From the NCBI RefSeq assembly GCF_024679095.1, contig NC_066520.1, forward strand, positions 17,331,831 through 17,395,830: 64,000 nucleotides of DNA. The letters run 5' to 3'. Below, one piece after another: positions 1 through 10,985 of this stretch; the stretch's first letter is position 1, and every line of letters starts with the position of its first letter. The stretch is from Eriocheir sinensis. Taxonomy: Eukaryota; Arthropoda; Malacostraca; Decapoda; Varunidae. The notes under the pieces are model-generated. The model made no database searches, was not told where the DNA came from, and was given only the letters and a program-made list of their open reading frames with translations. The position numbers and the translations under genes were made by a program.

Positions 1-313
1 CAACATTGCACTTCTCTACTCATCCCTTCCCTCCGTGGCCCAGGGAGTGTGTTTCTTCCCTGTCCTACACCGCTCTTTACACCCCTCCGGCCCCGTAGTA
101 GTAAAGAAAAGCTGCGGCGGGTGGAAAGGAAAAGAGAGGGAGAGTTGGGGAATGGGAAAAAAACAGCAGCTATCGGCCGTTTTCCAGTAGAGAGGCGATG
201 CGTTGAGACACTTTTTGCTCCCCGTTAGAAAGAGGGAAAGGGTTGGAGGCGGCTGCTTGGGTGCTCCTCCGGCGGCCTATACGCGAACTGATCTTATTTG
301 GAGCTAGCCTCTG
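1..313. other. Unique sequence, no gene seen
   Basis: Mixed-composition DNA at the window edge, with a purine-rich middle. I see no coding exon, promoter or repeat here that I can support. Confidence 0.5.
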
Positions 314-416
314 GTAGTAGTAGTTGTAGTAGTAGTAGTAGAAGTAGTAGCAGTAGTAGTAGTAGTAGTAGTAGTAGTAGAAGCAGCAGAACCAGTACTA
401 AAACAACGAAAAGAGC

Positions 417-448
<32 letters not shown>
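314..448. repeat. (AGT)n and (CAA)n microsatellites
   Basis: An imperfect (AGT)n tract with AGC and AGA variants (314-389) is followed after about 25 bp by a (CAA)n tract (about 415-448). The apparent poly-Ser and poly-Thr frames across it are artefacts of the repeat. Confidence 0.9.
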
Positions 449-714
449 ATAAACAAAAAATAATAATCTACAGCACCAACAGCAACAATTATACAAAGCA
501 AAGCAAAAAACATATGCACTGTACTGTTGCGTTCAGAGTAGAAAAAAATAATAATAAACTACATCGTTAAAAAGTATACGAACAGAAGCTGGTGAAAAAA
601 TAATTGAAAAAGAAACTCTCAATCCTTTTACTTATATTTTTTTTTATAATTATATATATTTTTCTAGCAGTCAAGTCATCATGGGTCACTAATACGATAA
701 TACGAACGTTGAAA

Positions 715-805
715 GAGGAGGAGGAAGAGGTGGAGGTGGTGGAGGAGGAGGAGGAGGAGGGGGAGGTGGAGGTGGTGGAGGAATAGGAGGAGGAGGAGGA
801 GGAGG
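715..805. repeat. Imperfect (GGA)n/(GGT)n tract
   Basis: GGA trinucleotides with GGT and GGG interruptions. It is the start of a strongly strand-asymmetric stretch; just downstream the plus strand turns pyrimidine-rich. Confidence 0.85.
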
Positions 806-859
806 CTTTACTGCAGCATCAATATAGGCGTGGTCATTGCAATCGCCCATTTCCAATTC

Positions 860-1345
860 CAGACTCTTTGTTCCAGTTATTTTCACCGTCAACATTTTCA
901 CGGTTCCAGCTATCCTCCTCCTCCCTCACCCCCTTCGTCCTCCTCTTCCTCCTCCTGACCCCATTCCACTTCTGCTTTTCTCTCCTCTATTGCTCCTCCC
1001 CCTTCCCTGCTCTCTCTTCTTTGTCCTTCTTTTCCTCTTCCTCATCCTCCTCATCCTCCTCTTCCTCCTCCTCTCTTTATTATCAACTCCTTCACCTCAC
1101 CCTCCTCCCTTTAATAATGCTCCCCCGTCGCCCTCATTGTCCTCCACTCTTCCTCCTCCTCCACTTCCTCTTCTCATGTTTTTTTTTTTCCACTCCTTTC
1201 ACCCCCTTCTCCTTTTCTTCTAGTTCACTCTTTATCTCCTCCTTTACGCCTCAATTCCTCGCAGGTTCTCTTGTCTTTCTCTTATTCTTCTTCTCCCTCC
1301 TTCCTCTTCTGCATTTCTCTTCCTCTCTCTCCCCTTCTCCCAGTC
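860..1345. repeat. Pyrimidine-rich (CTC/CTT) low-complexity tract
   Basis: Almost unbroken C/T sequence on the plus strand made of degenerate CTC, CTT and TTC units. Long Pro/Leu/Ser frames run through it in several phases, as expected of simple sequence. No gene is called. Confidence 0.8.
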
Positions 1346-1509
1346 TACTATTCCAGGGAAAAATATTAACCTCACTAATTCCGCATCCAATACAGAGGAT
1401 TAATTCGACCCTCAATAGAATGCTTATAAACGAGTGGGGCTTCAATCCGCGAAAAATTCACACACTCACACAAACACGCACACGCCCCCTCCCCCCCCCA
1501 ACAAACACC

Positions 1510-1512
<3 letters not shown>

Positions 1513-1593
<81 letters not shown>
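1513..1593. repeat. (AC)n microsatellite
   Basis: About 40 perfect AC dinucleotides, preceded by a short degenerate CA-rich lead-in from about 1460. Confidence 0.95.
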
Positions 1594-1595
<2 letters not shown>

Positions 1596-1859
1596 CTTAA
1601 GCGCTATTTACAGTGAAATGTATATATATCCTCCTCATTACAGATATTATAACCTTTTTTTTGTTGTTGCTGTATATATTTGCCTCGTCTGTGATGCACC
1701 TAACTTCTTCTTTCAACCTAACTTTTTACTTTTCGGTGTTTCTTTAATCAACTAAGTGCGTGCCAGGTCTCCTTACGCAGTACCTGGGAACGGGAACTTT
1801 ACTTACACGCTTTTATGCATTTTTTTTTCATCAGTATTATTGTTAAAAACGCAGAGGGA

Positions 1860-2410
1860 AGGAAAACGTGAAAGAAAAGTTAGCGCGGCCCAGGACAAGA
1901 TATTCCAGTGCAGGTCTTCCTTTTGGTAGCGGAACTTTACCTTTTGCATTATTGGTGGGATTTTGATGAAGGAAAGAAAGATAGTTAGAAATATAGATAG
2001 TGGGAGAAAAAAGGAGAGAAAAGTTAGGACGGCCCAGGACGAGATATTCCAGTGTTGTTCTTTCTTTGGGAAGCGGGAATTTTATCTTTTGCATTATTAT
2101 TGGGATTTTTGATGAAGGAAAGACAGCAAGAAATTAAGATAGTGGGAGAAAAATGGAGAGAAAAGCTAGGGCAGCCCAGGACGAGATTTTCCAGTGCAGT
2201 TTTTTTTCTTTGGGTAGTGAATCTTTGTCTTTTTCCCTTAACATTGGGATTTTTGATGAAGGACAGAAAGATAGGAAGAAAAAAAGATAATAGGAGAAAA
2301 AAAGAAAAGTTAGGACGGCCCAGGACGAGGTATTCCAGAGCAGTCCTTTCTTTGGGTAGCGGAACTTTACCTTTTGCATTATTATTGGGATTTTTGATGA
2401 AGCGAAAGCG
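1860..2410. repeat. 143-bp minisatellite, about 4 copies
   Basis: The anchor GGCCCAGGACRAGATATTCC recurs at about 1887, 2031, 2173 and 2317, giving periods of 144, 142 and 144 bp. Each unit also holds a TAGCGGAACTTTACC-like segment and a GATGAAGGAAAGA-like segment. Copies diverge by scattered substitutions, so the array is not recent. The phase is not conserved for coding. Confidence 0.85.
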
Positions 2411-2711
2411 AAACCATTAAAACGTGCAGACCAAAATAGGAAGAGAAAAAATAGGAAGAGAAAAAAAATAGGAAGTGAAAAAAATAGGAAGAGAAAAAAA
2501 TAGGAAGAGAAAAAAAATAGGAAGAGAAAAAAATAGGAAGAGAAAAAAATAGGAAGAGAAAAAATAGGAAGAGAAAAAAATAGGAAGAGAAAAAATAGGA
2601 AGAGAAAAAAATAGGAAGAGAAAAAAAATAGGAAGAGAAAAAAATAGGAAGAGAAAAAATAGGAAGAAAAAAAAATAGGAAGAGAAACCATTAAAACGTG
2701 AAGACCAAAAT
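2411..2711. repeat. Short-unit purine array between 26-bp direct repeats
   Basis: A 15-16 bp unit, ATAGGAAGAGAAAAAA with one-base slippage, repeats about 16 times (2438-2684). Near-identical direct repeats beginning AAACCATTAAAACGTG flank it at 2411-2436 and 2685-2710, with one mismatch (GCAGACC versus GAAGACC). Confidence 0.85.
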
Positions 2712-2880
2712 GAGAAATTCAACGCCTTTTTTAATTTACTTTCTTTCCCTCCTTTCTTTCTCCTTTCTCTTTTTTTCCTTGAAGGAGGACGGTGACTTTT
2801 CTAACGATCCTTCTACGCCCACATATCCTGCCGCAGATATTCCTCTCGCTCTGTATGTATCGGAATGTCTCTTCAAACGT

Positions 2881-2885
<5 letters not shown>

Positions 2886-2958
<73 letters not shown>
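2886..2958. repeat. (CT)n microsatellite
   Basis: A perfect CT dinucleotide tract of about 73 bp. Confidence 0.95.
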
Positions 2959-2960
<2 letters not shown>

Positions 2961-2999
2961 AAGCTGAATTCCGTTTATTTTATTTCTGCTTCTTTTTCT

Positions 3000-3480
3000 T
3001 ATGAGCAATGTTTTTTTTTCTCTTCTTTATTATTATTTTGCCCGCTGCCTGCCGCCTGGAGTTAATTGCACTGTAATTATGATCTTTATTATCTTCATTA
3101 TTGTCGTCGTTAATTATACCGGGTCCTTCATTAGTAGGTCACCGCTCACCAGCGTCCCATATTCTCCCGAGGACGCCCAAGACAGGGAGACAACAGAGCA
3201 GAGGGAGGATGAAGAAGCCCTTGAGAGACGGCCATTATTCCTTACACTGCCAGGCTCATTCCGGCTTCCCCTTTCTCCTTCTCCTTTATCTTCCACCGCC
3301 CTTTGATCCTCCTCCTCCTCCTCCTCCTCCTCTTCCTCCTTGTCCTCGTCTTCCAGGGTACTTCTTCCCACCAGTCTCATTCCTCAACATTTTCTCCTCC
3401 TCACCTTCTCGCTTACTATGCATACTTGCCCTATCTCGACCCATTCCTCCGTTTTCCTTTATCTCGATTGCTTTAAAAGT
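3000..3480. other. Mixed sequence with a (CTC)n tract, no gene seen
   Basis: Contains a moderately GC-rich stretch (3120-3300) and a (CTC)n tract (3307-3342). A minus-strand frame over 3114-3380 is part Glu-repeat and part unremarkable, with no splice context I can defend. I do not call a gene. Confidence 0.45.
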
Positions 3481-4110
3481 TATTTAGCTTTTAGTCTTTG
3501 TTCAAATTTTTTTCTTCAGTCTGATTTTGCGTTCGACACTTCCTCTTTGCTTCTCGTCTTTCTCCTTCTTCTCCTCCTTTATTCCTTCCTGATTTTCTTG
3601 TCCCCTCCCTTCTCTCTCCTGATACCTCTATTCTTGTACGTTATTTCGCGTTTGTCCTTAATCAAAACTTCTTAACACTGTTCTTGCATTAGCCTTTGTC
3701 ACATCCTCTTTGCCTTTCGTCTTTCTCCTCCTCCTCTTTTATTCCTTCCTGATTTTCTTGTCCCCTAACTTCTCTCTCCTGATACCTCTGTTCCTCTAAG
3801 TTTTTTTCGTTTTTTGTCTTTAATCAAATCATCTTAACTCTGATTTTGCGTTACCCTTAGCCACTTCCTCCTTGCTCTTCTTCTTTCTCCTTCTCCTTTA
3901 TTCCTTCCTGATTTTCTTGTCCCCTTCCTCTCTCTCTCTTTCTCTCTCTCTCTCCTAGTATCCCTACTCGCTCTTGTCCTTAATCAAAACTTCTTAACAC
4001 TGTTCTTGCGTTAACCTTTGCCACTTTCTCTTTGCCTTTCCTTCTTCACCCTCTCCTTCTCCTCTTTATTCCTTCCTGATTTTCTTGTCCCCTCCCTCTC
4101 TCTCCTGACC
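3480..4110. repeat. 160-bp pyrimidine-rich minisatellite, 4 copies
   Basis: The anchor ATTCCTTCCTGATTTTCTTG recurs at about 3581, 3741, 3900 and 4068, periods of about 160, 159 and 168 bp. Units also share CTTAATCAAAACTTCTTAAC and a CCACTTCCTCTTTGC-like segment. Confidence 0.85.
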
Positions 4111-4555
4111 TGCTAGAAATAATGGAGGGAAATAATTGCGTCATCTCTCTTCTTGGCGCTGCTGAGTGATGGCGCGGCAGCGAAAGAAAACGGTGCCCCG
4201 GGAATTACGGTTGTTAAAGAAAATGGGTAAGTGGGCGAAGGAAAATGGTACGCGCTCTGCCGCTTAAAAGAGGAAACTAGGGTAAAGTACACACGCGACT
4301 TCCTCCTTCCCGTGTGCTCCTCTGTGTGTGTTTATCTCAACGAGCATCCGAGAGGGGAACTTATGCAGGGAAAACAAGGGAAAAAAAGGAACGCACTCAT
4401 GTATATCCGAAAGGAGTTTAAAATAATGTATAAGAGAAATAGAAGAGAAGGGATGAAGAATGGAAATTGAAGATAGTGAGATTGGGCCATACATAAAGCC
4501 TAAAATGGATTATGTCAACTCTGGAGTGTAATTAATTTAGAAGGACACCCACACG
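4110..4555. other. Unique sequence, no gene seen
   Basis: Ordinary mixed-composition DNA between the pyrimidine-rich array and a (TC)n tract. The 79-codon plus-strand frame at 4231-4470 resembles nothing I recognise and has no splice or promoter context. Confidence 0.5.
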
Positions 4556-4557
4556 AC

Positions 4558-4559
<2 letters not shown>

Positions 4560-4602
<43 letters not shown>
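4560..4602. repeat. (TC)n microsatellite
   Basis: A perfect TC tract of about 42 bp. Confidence 0.95.
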
Positions 4603-4604
<2 letters not shown>

Positions 4605-4909
4605 AACCATCCACGCACCTCACCCGGCACCCATTCTCAAACTGGCATCGATTGGGAACGAAAGTGTGAGAAAAAAAATAAAGAGCGGATAGGGAAAAAA
4701 AAAAAACGAAAGGCGGGGTAAAAATCGCGGGGAATAAACTGACAGAGATAAAACCAACGACGTAGAAGCACGCGGAAGAAAGAGCACAAAGGGAAGAAAA
4801 ATACGGAAAATTTATGGGGGCGTAATGAAAGAGAATATAGAGAAAAAGAAAAAAAGGGAGATAAAACACAGACCTCCACAAAGCAGCTGAAGAGGAGGAA
4901 AGGAGAAGG

Positions 4910-5110
4910 AGGGTAAGGAGGAGGACGAAGACGAGGAGGAAGAGAACGAGGAGGAGGAGGACAAGAACGAGGAGAACGAAGACGGGGAGGAAGAGAACGA
5001 GGAGGAGGAGGACAAGAACGAGGAGAACGAAGACGGGGAGGAAGAGCACGAGGAGGAGGAGGACAAGAACGAGGAGAACGAAGACGGGGAGGAAGAGAAT
5101 GAGAAGGAAG
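4910..5110. repeat. 51-bp purine-rich minisatellite, about 4 copies
   Basis: GAAGAGAACGAG-type anchors at 4939, 4990, 5041 and 5092 give an exact 51-bp period. As 51 is a multiple of three, the minus-strand translation is also periodic (Leu/Val-rich or Pro/Arg/Ser-rich by frame), which makes long spurious frames through 4537-5725. Confidence 0.9.
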
Positions 5111-5639
5111 AGGACGAGGAGGAAGAGGACGAGAACGAGAGCGGAGAAGGCAAAGAAAGAAAGAAAGACAAAGAAAGACAGAAAGAGAGAAAAATAAAAA
5201 AGGAAAAGAAAAGAGAAAGAAAAGAATGAAAAGCCGGAAAAATGAGCAACAAAAGAGCAAAACCCAACCAGAAAAGATGCCAAAAAGAATATGAATTAGG
5301 AGAACCCCCAAAAAAGGAGGAGAAAAGAAAAGAATCAGCCGGCAGAAAACTGGAGAAAGAGAACCCGAGAACCCACGAGAAGAAAAGAAAATAAGAAAAC
5401 AAAGAGCACGAAGAGGAAACAATAGGGCGAGAATGATGAAGGGGAGACGATGAAGAAATGGAGGCGACTGACGGCCAAATGTCTTCCCCGATACCTGAGT
5501 GTGTTTTAATGGTTTCGTGAGGCCGACGCGACCCCGGGAGTGACCGCAAGAGGGAGTGAAGTTGGTGTGAAGAGAACGCTTGGGAGAGGGAAGATACGAG
5601 TATACAGAGAAAGAGATGTTAGGTGAGAGAAGGAGAACC

Positions 5640-6200
5640 AGGAGGAGGAAGAGATAGAGGGATAAAGTGAACCGTTGCAGAGGCGTTGTCCTTGTAATGA
5701 GTGAATTAAATGAGGTGATTGGCAAGATGAGTATACTAAGGCACTGATGTCAGGTAATAGAAGGAGAAGCAAAAGGAGGAAGAGGAAGAAGGGGAATAAA
5801 GAGGGCCGTTGCAGAGGGGTTGTTCTTGTAATGAGTTAAAGAAATAAGACGGTAGGTAGGATGAGTATACTGAGGCACTGATGTTAGGCAATAGAAGGAG
5901 AAGCAGACGGAGGAAGAGGAAGAAAGGGAATAGAGACAGTCGTTGCAGAGGCGTTTTTCTTGTGATGAGTGAAATAAATAAGACGGTAGGTAGGATGAGT
6001 ATACTGAGGCACTGATGTTAGGCAATAGAAGGAAAAGCAGGAGGTAGATGAAGAAAGGGAATAAAGACACCCGTTGCAGAGGCGTTGTTCTTGAAATGAC
6101 TAAAGAAATAAAGTTGTTGGTAGAATTTCATGGTAGGGAAGAGAACGAAAATTATGAATAAGATGAATGTGGCTAAAGAAGGCCGTTGCAGAGATATTGT
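5640..6200. repeat. 134-bp minisatellite, about 4.5 copies
   Basis: The anchor GTTGCAGAGG recurs at 5674, 5808, 5942, 6073 and 6184 (periods 134, 134, 131, 111). Units share GATGAGTATACTRAGGCACTG and a purine-rich GGAAGAGGAAGAA segment. The last copies are decayed. Confidence 0.85.
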
Positions 6201-6369
6201 AGTTCTAATAAATAAATCAATAAATAATAAAGTGGTTGGCAGGATTTCATGGGAAGGAGAGACAACGGAATGCATGAGTACAAGGAGGTGATGAGAGGAA
6301 AGAGGGGAAGGATAGAGGATGGTAAAAAGAGTGTTGCAGAATTCTCGTGCTTGTGTTGCATGGAGAATA

Positions 6370-6660
6370 AAATACGGGAATAGAGGAAACACATGGGAAG
6401 GAAAAAAGAAGGAAAATGACACAGCTGAGAGAGACAGCGAGGGCACGAGAACAAGATGACAGATGATTGTGTGGCATGAAAAAAGAAAAAAGGGAAACAC
6501 ATAGGGAGGGAAAAGAAGGAAAATGACACAGCTGAGAGAGAAAGAGGGTACGAGAACAAGATGAAAGATGATTGTGTGGCATGAAAAAAGAAAAATAGGG
6601 AAACACATGGGAAGGGAAAAGAAGGATAACGACACAGCTGAGAGAAAGAGGAAAGAAAAC
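6370..6660. repeat. 106-bp minisatellite, about 2.7 copies
   Basis: The anchor ACACAGCTGAGAG occurs at 6419, 6526 and 6632. Units also share GATGATTGTGTGGCATGAAA and GGGAAACACATGGGAAGG. Confidence 0.85.
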
Positions 6661-6744
6661 CAAGATGAGAAACAGGAGCAGAAGGGAGAAGGGGGGGGGG
6701 GGGGTAAATGTCCCTGTAGAATTGTTGTTAGTGTGATGGGGGAA

Positions 6745-7300
6745 GAGGAAGGGTTGCCCGTAGGAAAGACAAAAAAGGGGAAGAGGAAAAAGAGGAAGGG
6801 TTGCCCGTAGGAAAGACAAAAAAGGGGAAGAGGAAAAAGAGGAAGGGTTGCCCGTAGGAAAGACAAAAAAGGGGAAGAGGAAAAAGAGGAAGGGTTGCCC
6901 GTAGGAAAGACAAAAAAGGGGAAGAGGAAAAAGAGGAAGGGTTGCCCGTAGGAAAGACAAAAAAGGGGAAGAGGAAAAAGAGGAAGGGTTGCCCGTAGGA
7001 AAGACAAAAAAGGGGAAGAGGAAAAAGAGGAAGGGTTGCCCGTAGGAAAGACAAAAAAGGGGAAGAGGAAAAAGAGGAAGGGTTGCCCGTAGGAAAGACA
7101 AAAAAGAGGAAGAGGAAAAAGAGGAAGGGTTGCCCGTAGGAAAGACAAAAAAGAGGAAGAGGAAAAAGAGGAAAGGTTGCCCGTAGGAAAGACAAAAAAG
7201 GGGAAGAGGAAAAAGAGGAGGGGTTGCCCGTAGGAAAGACAAAAAAGGGGAAGAGGAAAAAGAGGAAGGGTTGCCCGTAGGAAAGACAAAAAAGAGTGAA
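6745..7300. repeat. 47-bp minisatellite, 12 copies
   Basis: GTTGCCCGTAGGAAAGAC anchors sit at 6753, 6800, 6847, 6894, 6941, 6988, 7035, 7082, 7129, 7176, 7223 and 7270, an exact 47-bp period. Differences are single bases: GAGG for GGGG in the eighth and ninth copies, and G/A changes near the ninth and tenth. As 47 is not a multiple of three and the unit has no minus-strand stop in any phase, all three minus frames stay open. A G-run (about 6691-6703) lies just upstream. Confidence 0.95.
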
Positions 7301-8225
7301 AATGACACTGGTGAGAAGGAGAGCGCAAGAACTAGACGACGAGAAGAAAGAGAAGAAGAGAGAAGGAAGAAGGAAGAAGGATGAAGGATGTAATAGTAAA
7401 GTTAGGTAGAAAGAGAGGGCAAAGGAAAACACATGAGAAGGGAAATAAGGACAGAGTAAAAGAGGAAAATACAAGGATGATACGAGAGGCAAAAGAAGAA
7501 GGAAAGAAGATTGTAGTTATGTTAGGTAGAAATATAAGACAAAGAAAAGCACAGGAGAAGAAGAATAAGGAGACGGCTGACGAGGAAAGTACGAAGACAA
7601 GAGACAACAGGAGGAGAAGGAAGGAGAAGAGGAGGAGGAGGAGAAAGGAAAATGAGGAAGAGGGATGGTATAAACGGGGTCCGCTCAGAAGCCTTTGTAG
7701 GAGTGTTGAGAAAAGAAAAACAAGAAACTGGAGGCCAGGCAACATGGGGAAGAAGGAAGCTGTGGCTGAGGCAGAAATAGCGGAGGGATGATGAGAATTT
7801 TTTTCGAATGAAAGGAATGATAAGGAGCGGCACTGAGGGAAGGGGAAAAAAAAGGACGCGAGGTTGAGGATTAAAAAAAGACGTGAGGTTAAGGCGAAGG
7901 AGGCTGATGAGATACGCTGGAGACGAGATGAAGATGGGCGAGAGGGATGAGGGATGCGGGAGGCTGCGAGATGAGAGAGGGCGGAGGGATTGAAACAAGG
8001 GGGATGAAGCGAGATGAAAACTAATCAAAAAAGGAGAAGGAGGAAATGAAATGAGGAAGGAAGCATGAGAAGCTGTCTTGTGAGGGAGCGCGGAAGGATC
8101 AAGGAATGGGAGATGAGAGGAGGGTTGTGGAGGAGGAGGAGGAGGAAGAGGCTTGTTAGAGTAAGGTTGAGGAACTGATATCGAGAAGTGAAGCAGTTAA
8201 AGTAGGAAGGCAGCCTTAACTTTGT
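7300..8225. other. Purine-rich low-complexity DNA, no gene seen
   Basis: A/G-rich DNA with degenerate internal repetition, for example GTTAGGTAGAAA-type segments at about 7400 and 7524 roughly 120 bp apart. Lys/Arg/Glu-rich plus frames and Ser/Leu/Phe minus frames reflect composition only. Confidence 0.6.
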
Positions 8226-8249
8226 AATTAGATGAGGGAGAACACCTGC

Positions 8250-8251
<2 letters not shown>

Positions 8252-8343
<92 letters not shown>
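8252..8343. repeat. (GA)n microsatellite
   Basis: About 92 bp of perfect GA, followed by a short degenerate ACAGACAC/CTAACAGAAACAG tail to about 8408. Confidence 0.95.
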
Positions 8344-8345
<2 letters not shown>

Positions 8346-8644
8346 AACAGAAACAGAGAGAGGGAGACATACAGACACAGACACAGACTAACAGAAACAG
8401 AGAGAGGCAGGGACGGAGGCAGACATTTATTAAGAAGAAAATTATACTTTATCCTCGAAATAAAAACATCAGCCTTAGAGACGACGTTTGTGACACTTAA
8501 TCAACGCAATACACAAAAGGGAAACACACTCAACATTCCAGCAACACAAAAAGAAGACAAATATATCCAACTCAAGAGGCGTGAGAACTACCATCAGACG
8601 CTTAGGAAAAGAAGGGAGTATTTAGACTCCTCTCCACTCGAAAC

Positions 8645-8760
8645 TGACCTCTCTTTTGGCCACTCCTCTATTCTCTTCTATAGGGGCATTGCTTAGCGGG
8701 CTTTTTTGTTCTCATATGCTTTTGCCCTTGAGCTGGTTCCTTTACTGTAAAAAAGGCAGG
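8645..8760 (+). mobile_element. SINE-A tail fragment
   Basis: This matches the 3' body of the tRNA-derived SINE family best preserved at 53.8-54.04 kb. In order it shows CTCTTTTGGCCACTC, a decayed AGGRGCA segment, TTAGCGGGCTTTTTT, GCCCTTGAGCTGGTTCC and TACTGTAAAAAA. The tRNA-like head is missing. The end overlaps the first unit of the next tandem repeat. Confidence 0.6.
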
Positions 8761-9005
8761 TGTTCTTTCCTTGATATAATAGAGAGCACTGAACGATTAA
8801 AGAAGTAAAGCACCGATTAATCCGTCCGAAGGGAATCATAAACTGTAAAAAAGGCAGGTGTTCTTCCCTTGATATAATAGAGAGCACTGAACGATTAAAG
8901 AAGTAAAGCACCGATTAATCCGTCCGAAGGGAATCATAACCTGTAAAAAATGCAGGTGTTTTTTTCTTGATATATCAAAGAGCACTGAACGATTAAAAAA
9001 GTAAG
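8745..9005. repeat. 98-bp tandem repeat, 2.7 copies
   Basis: CTGTAAAAAAKGCAGGTGTT begins at 8745, 8843 and 8941, an exact 98-bp period. The first two units are nearly identical. The unit starts with the last bases of the SINE-A tail, so the array may have grown from the SINE's 3' end (inference). Confidence 0.85.
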
Positions 9006-9399
9006 CAAGACGTAATTAAAGGAGTAATTAGTCAGCTCAAGGATCAAGAATATAGAACACGTAAAAATGCTCTTAATCGGAAATGGCGTTACTTAAGATG
9101 ATTAAACGAGACAAAGAAAAAGAGGAAAAAAAAAACATTATAAGGGTAAAAGAAAAGGAAGTGGCTGTACTCCACTTAATCACACAGCACAGTAACGGGA
9201 GAAAGTCGCCTGTACACAAAGAGCAAAAAAAGAGAGGACAAAAACTCTCGTGATCAGGAAGGCATTACTTATGTGTGATGACAGGATATAGAGACTGGGA
9301 GAGAGAAAATCAGAAAGACAGATGAATGGAAGAACGGTGCATATGAAACGGGCACACTGTAAAAAAAAAAAAAAAACATAATCATTGAAATAAGAGAAG

Positions 9400-9900
9400 G
9401 AAGGAGAAACAATATTGGCTAAAGGGTGAACAGGTGAATTTGTCAGTAGGAAATTATGTAAGAATTAAGAGAAATATGGAGATATATAAATAGCTAAATG
9501 TTGCAACGGTGAAAATGTCCTTAGCAAATTATGTAAGAATGAAGAGAAATACAGAGAGACAGAAATGGCTAAATGGCTAAGCAGTGAATTAGTCTCTAGT
9601 GAATAATATGGAAATGAAGAGACATACAGACAGAAATGGCCGAATGGTGCAACGATGAATTGGTCCTTAAGAAATAACGTAAAAAAATAAAATAAATGCA
9701 GAGAGACACATATGGCTGAATAGTGCAACGGTGAAGTAATCCCAGCGAAATAATGTAAAAAAAAAAGGAGAGGGAGAGAAATAACTAAATGGAACAAAGG
9801 TGAATTGGTCTCTAGGAAATAACGTAAAGATCAACAGAAATACGGAGACACAGAAAGAGCTAAATGGTGCACCGATGAATCCGTCCCAAGGGAATTATGG
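9400..9900. repeat. Degenerate tandem repeat of about 75-80 bp
   Basis: Units share AGAGAAATACRGAGAGACAGAAATGGCTAAATGG-like and GTGAATTGGTCTCTAG-like pieces, about six decayed copies. Minus-strand Leu/Phe/Ser frames here are shadows of the repeat. Confidence 0.65.
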
Positions 9901-9939
9901 AAAAAATCACATCCTTCAAGTTGGGAGGAAAAGGGAAGA

Positions 9940-10360
9940 GACACGTTCCTCTCCTTCAGCTTTGCAACGTTCAGTCACGCACACACGCTCCGGCCCGGCT
10001 CCGGCTCAGGGCACTGGGACCCGGACACAAAGGCGGCTGTCGAGGGTGGCACGCGCTGGTGGGCACCCTTTGGACTCTCTCCGCCACCGCAGCACCTTGG
10101 AAGGCTAACTTTACCGGGCCGCAGCTGGGACGTCTCGGGCGACTCTTAAAGGTGGTATTATCAGCGGTACCTTGGCGAAGATTGGGTAGCGCAGGATGGG
10201 AAGGGAAGGAGAGTGTGGAGTGGTGGAGGAGGAGGGAGAGGGAGGGGAAAGGAAGAAAGAGGAGGAGGGAGAGAAGGAGGGGGTAAGGAAGAAGGCGAGG
10301 GAGAGAGAGGAAGGGAAGGGAGAGGGAGAGGGGAAGAGGAGGTCGCCATCCTGAGCTGAT
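9940..10360. other. GC-rich island then purine tract, no gene assigned
   Basis: 9950-10190 is clearly richer in G+C and CpG than its surroundings, followed by GGGA-rich sequence to 10350. Two overlapping plus frames (9800-10108 and 9897-10286) cross it, but neither resembles a family I know and I find no convincing splice pair. An exon or CpG-rich unique DNA are both possible. Confidence 0.3.
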
Positions 10361-10369
10361 GTAAAGAGT

Positions 10370-10985
10370 GAATGGTTTCCTTCGCGGACTCTTTGGACGA
10401 ATGGTTGGTCACTGTTCTTGTTACTGTTCTGCTTGTTCCTGGTTTGATGAATGTGATGATATTGATAATGATGCTTTTTCTTGTTCTCTTTTTCCATTAT
10501 TCCAATTCTTATTCTTCTTTTCTACTTTATACCATTCAGATTGTTGCTGTTCTATATGTTACTGGTTTAATGATGAATGTGATGTTGGTGGTATTGATAA
10601 TGGTCGTTTTTCTTCTTCATCCGTCTATCTTTCGTATTGTTATTCGTAATCTACTTTATACTGTTTATAGTGTTGTTGTCCTATTATTATTATCAGCGTG
10701 GTTTCGTTTAATTCCAAAACTTACTGCATACGTAATAGTCTACGGGATACAGATGACATTTTAAGAAATATTTCAGAACATCAAAAACAAAAATGCACAG
10801 AAAGATCTAATTCAATAACTGCTGAAGCGCAAAACTGTCGCTCTCTCCTTTGTTTCGCCGTACAGACGTGTTCTTAACTTCCCTTTACGAGTCTTTCATC
10901 GCTGCCCTAAACAAAAATGACTCCCATTCATATATTTTTTTGTAACTTCACATTTCCACAAACTTCAAGCAGACTCGTTTATTTT
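10370..10985. other. TTG/GAT-rich degenerate duplication, no gene
   Basis: Two units of about 135 bp share GGTTTRATGAATGTGATG and TATTGATAATG. They give a 130-codon hydrophobic plus frame (10372-10764) whose Val/Leu/Ile/Met content follows from the TTG/GAT-rich repeat. Confidence 0.5.

Noticed and set aside
4537..5725. Minus-strand frames of 248 and 362 codons with regular Leu/Val or Pro/Arg/Ser repeats
   Set aside because: Shadows of the 51-bp purine minisatellite, whose unit length is a multiple of three.
6745..7300. Regular 47-bp array considered as a CRISPR-like array
   Set aside because: The whole unit repeats with no unique spacers, and the window is eukaryotic; it is a minisatellite.
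6018..7492. Three overlapping minus frames with a 47-residue repeat (CLSYGQP, FPTGNP, FLRAT)
   Set aside because: All three phases translate the same 47-bp repeat. No promoter, start context or splice sites; treated as a minisatellite.
10372..10764. 130-codon hydrophobic plus frame resembling a membrane protein
   Set aside because: It spans a TTG/GAT-rich degenerate duplication that forces Leu/Val/Ile/Met codons; no conserved motif and no promoter or splice support.
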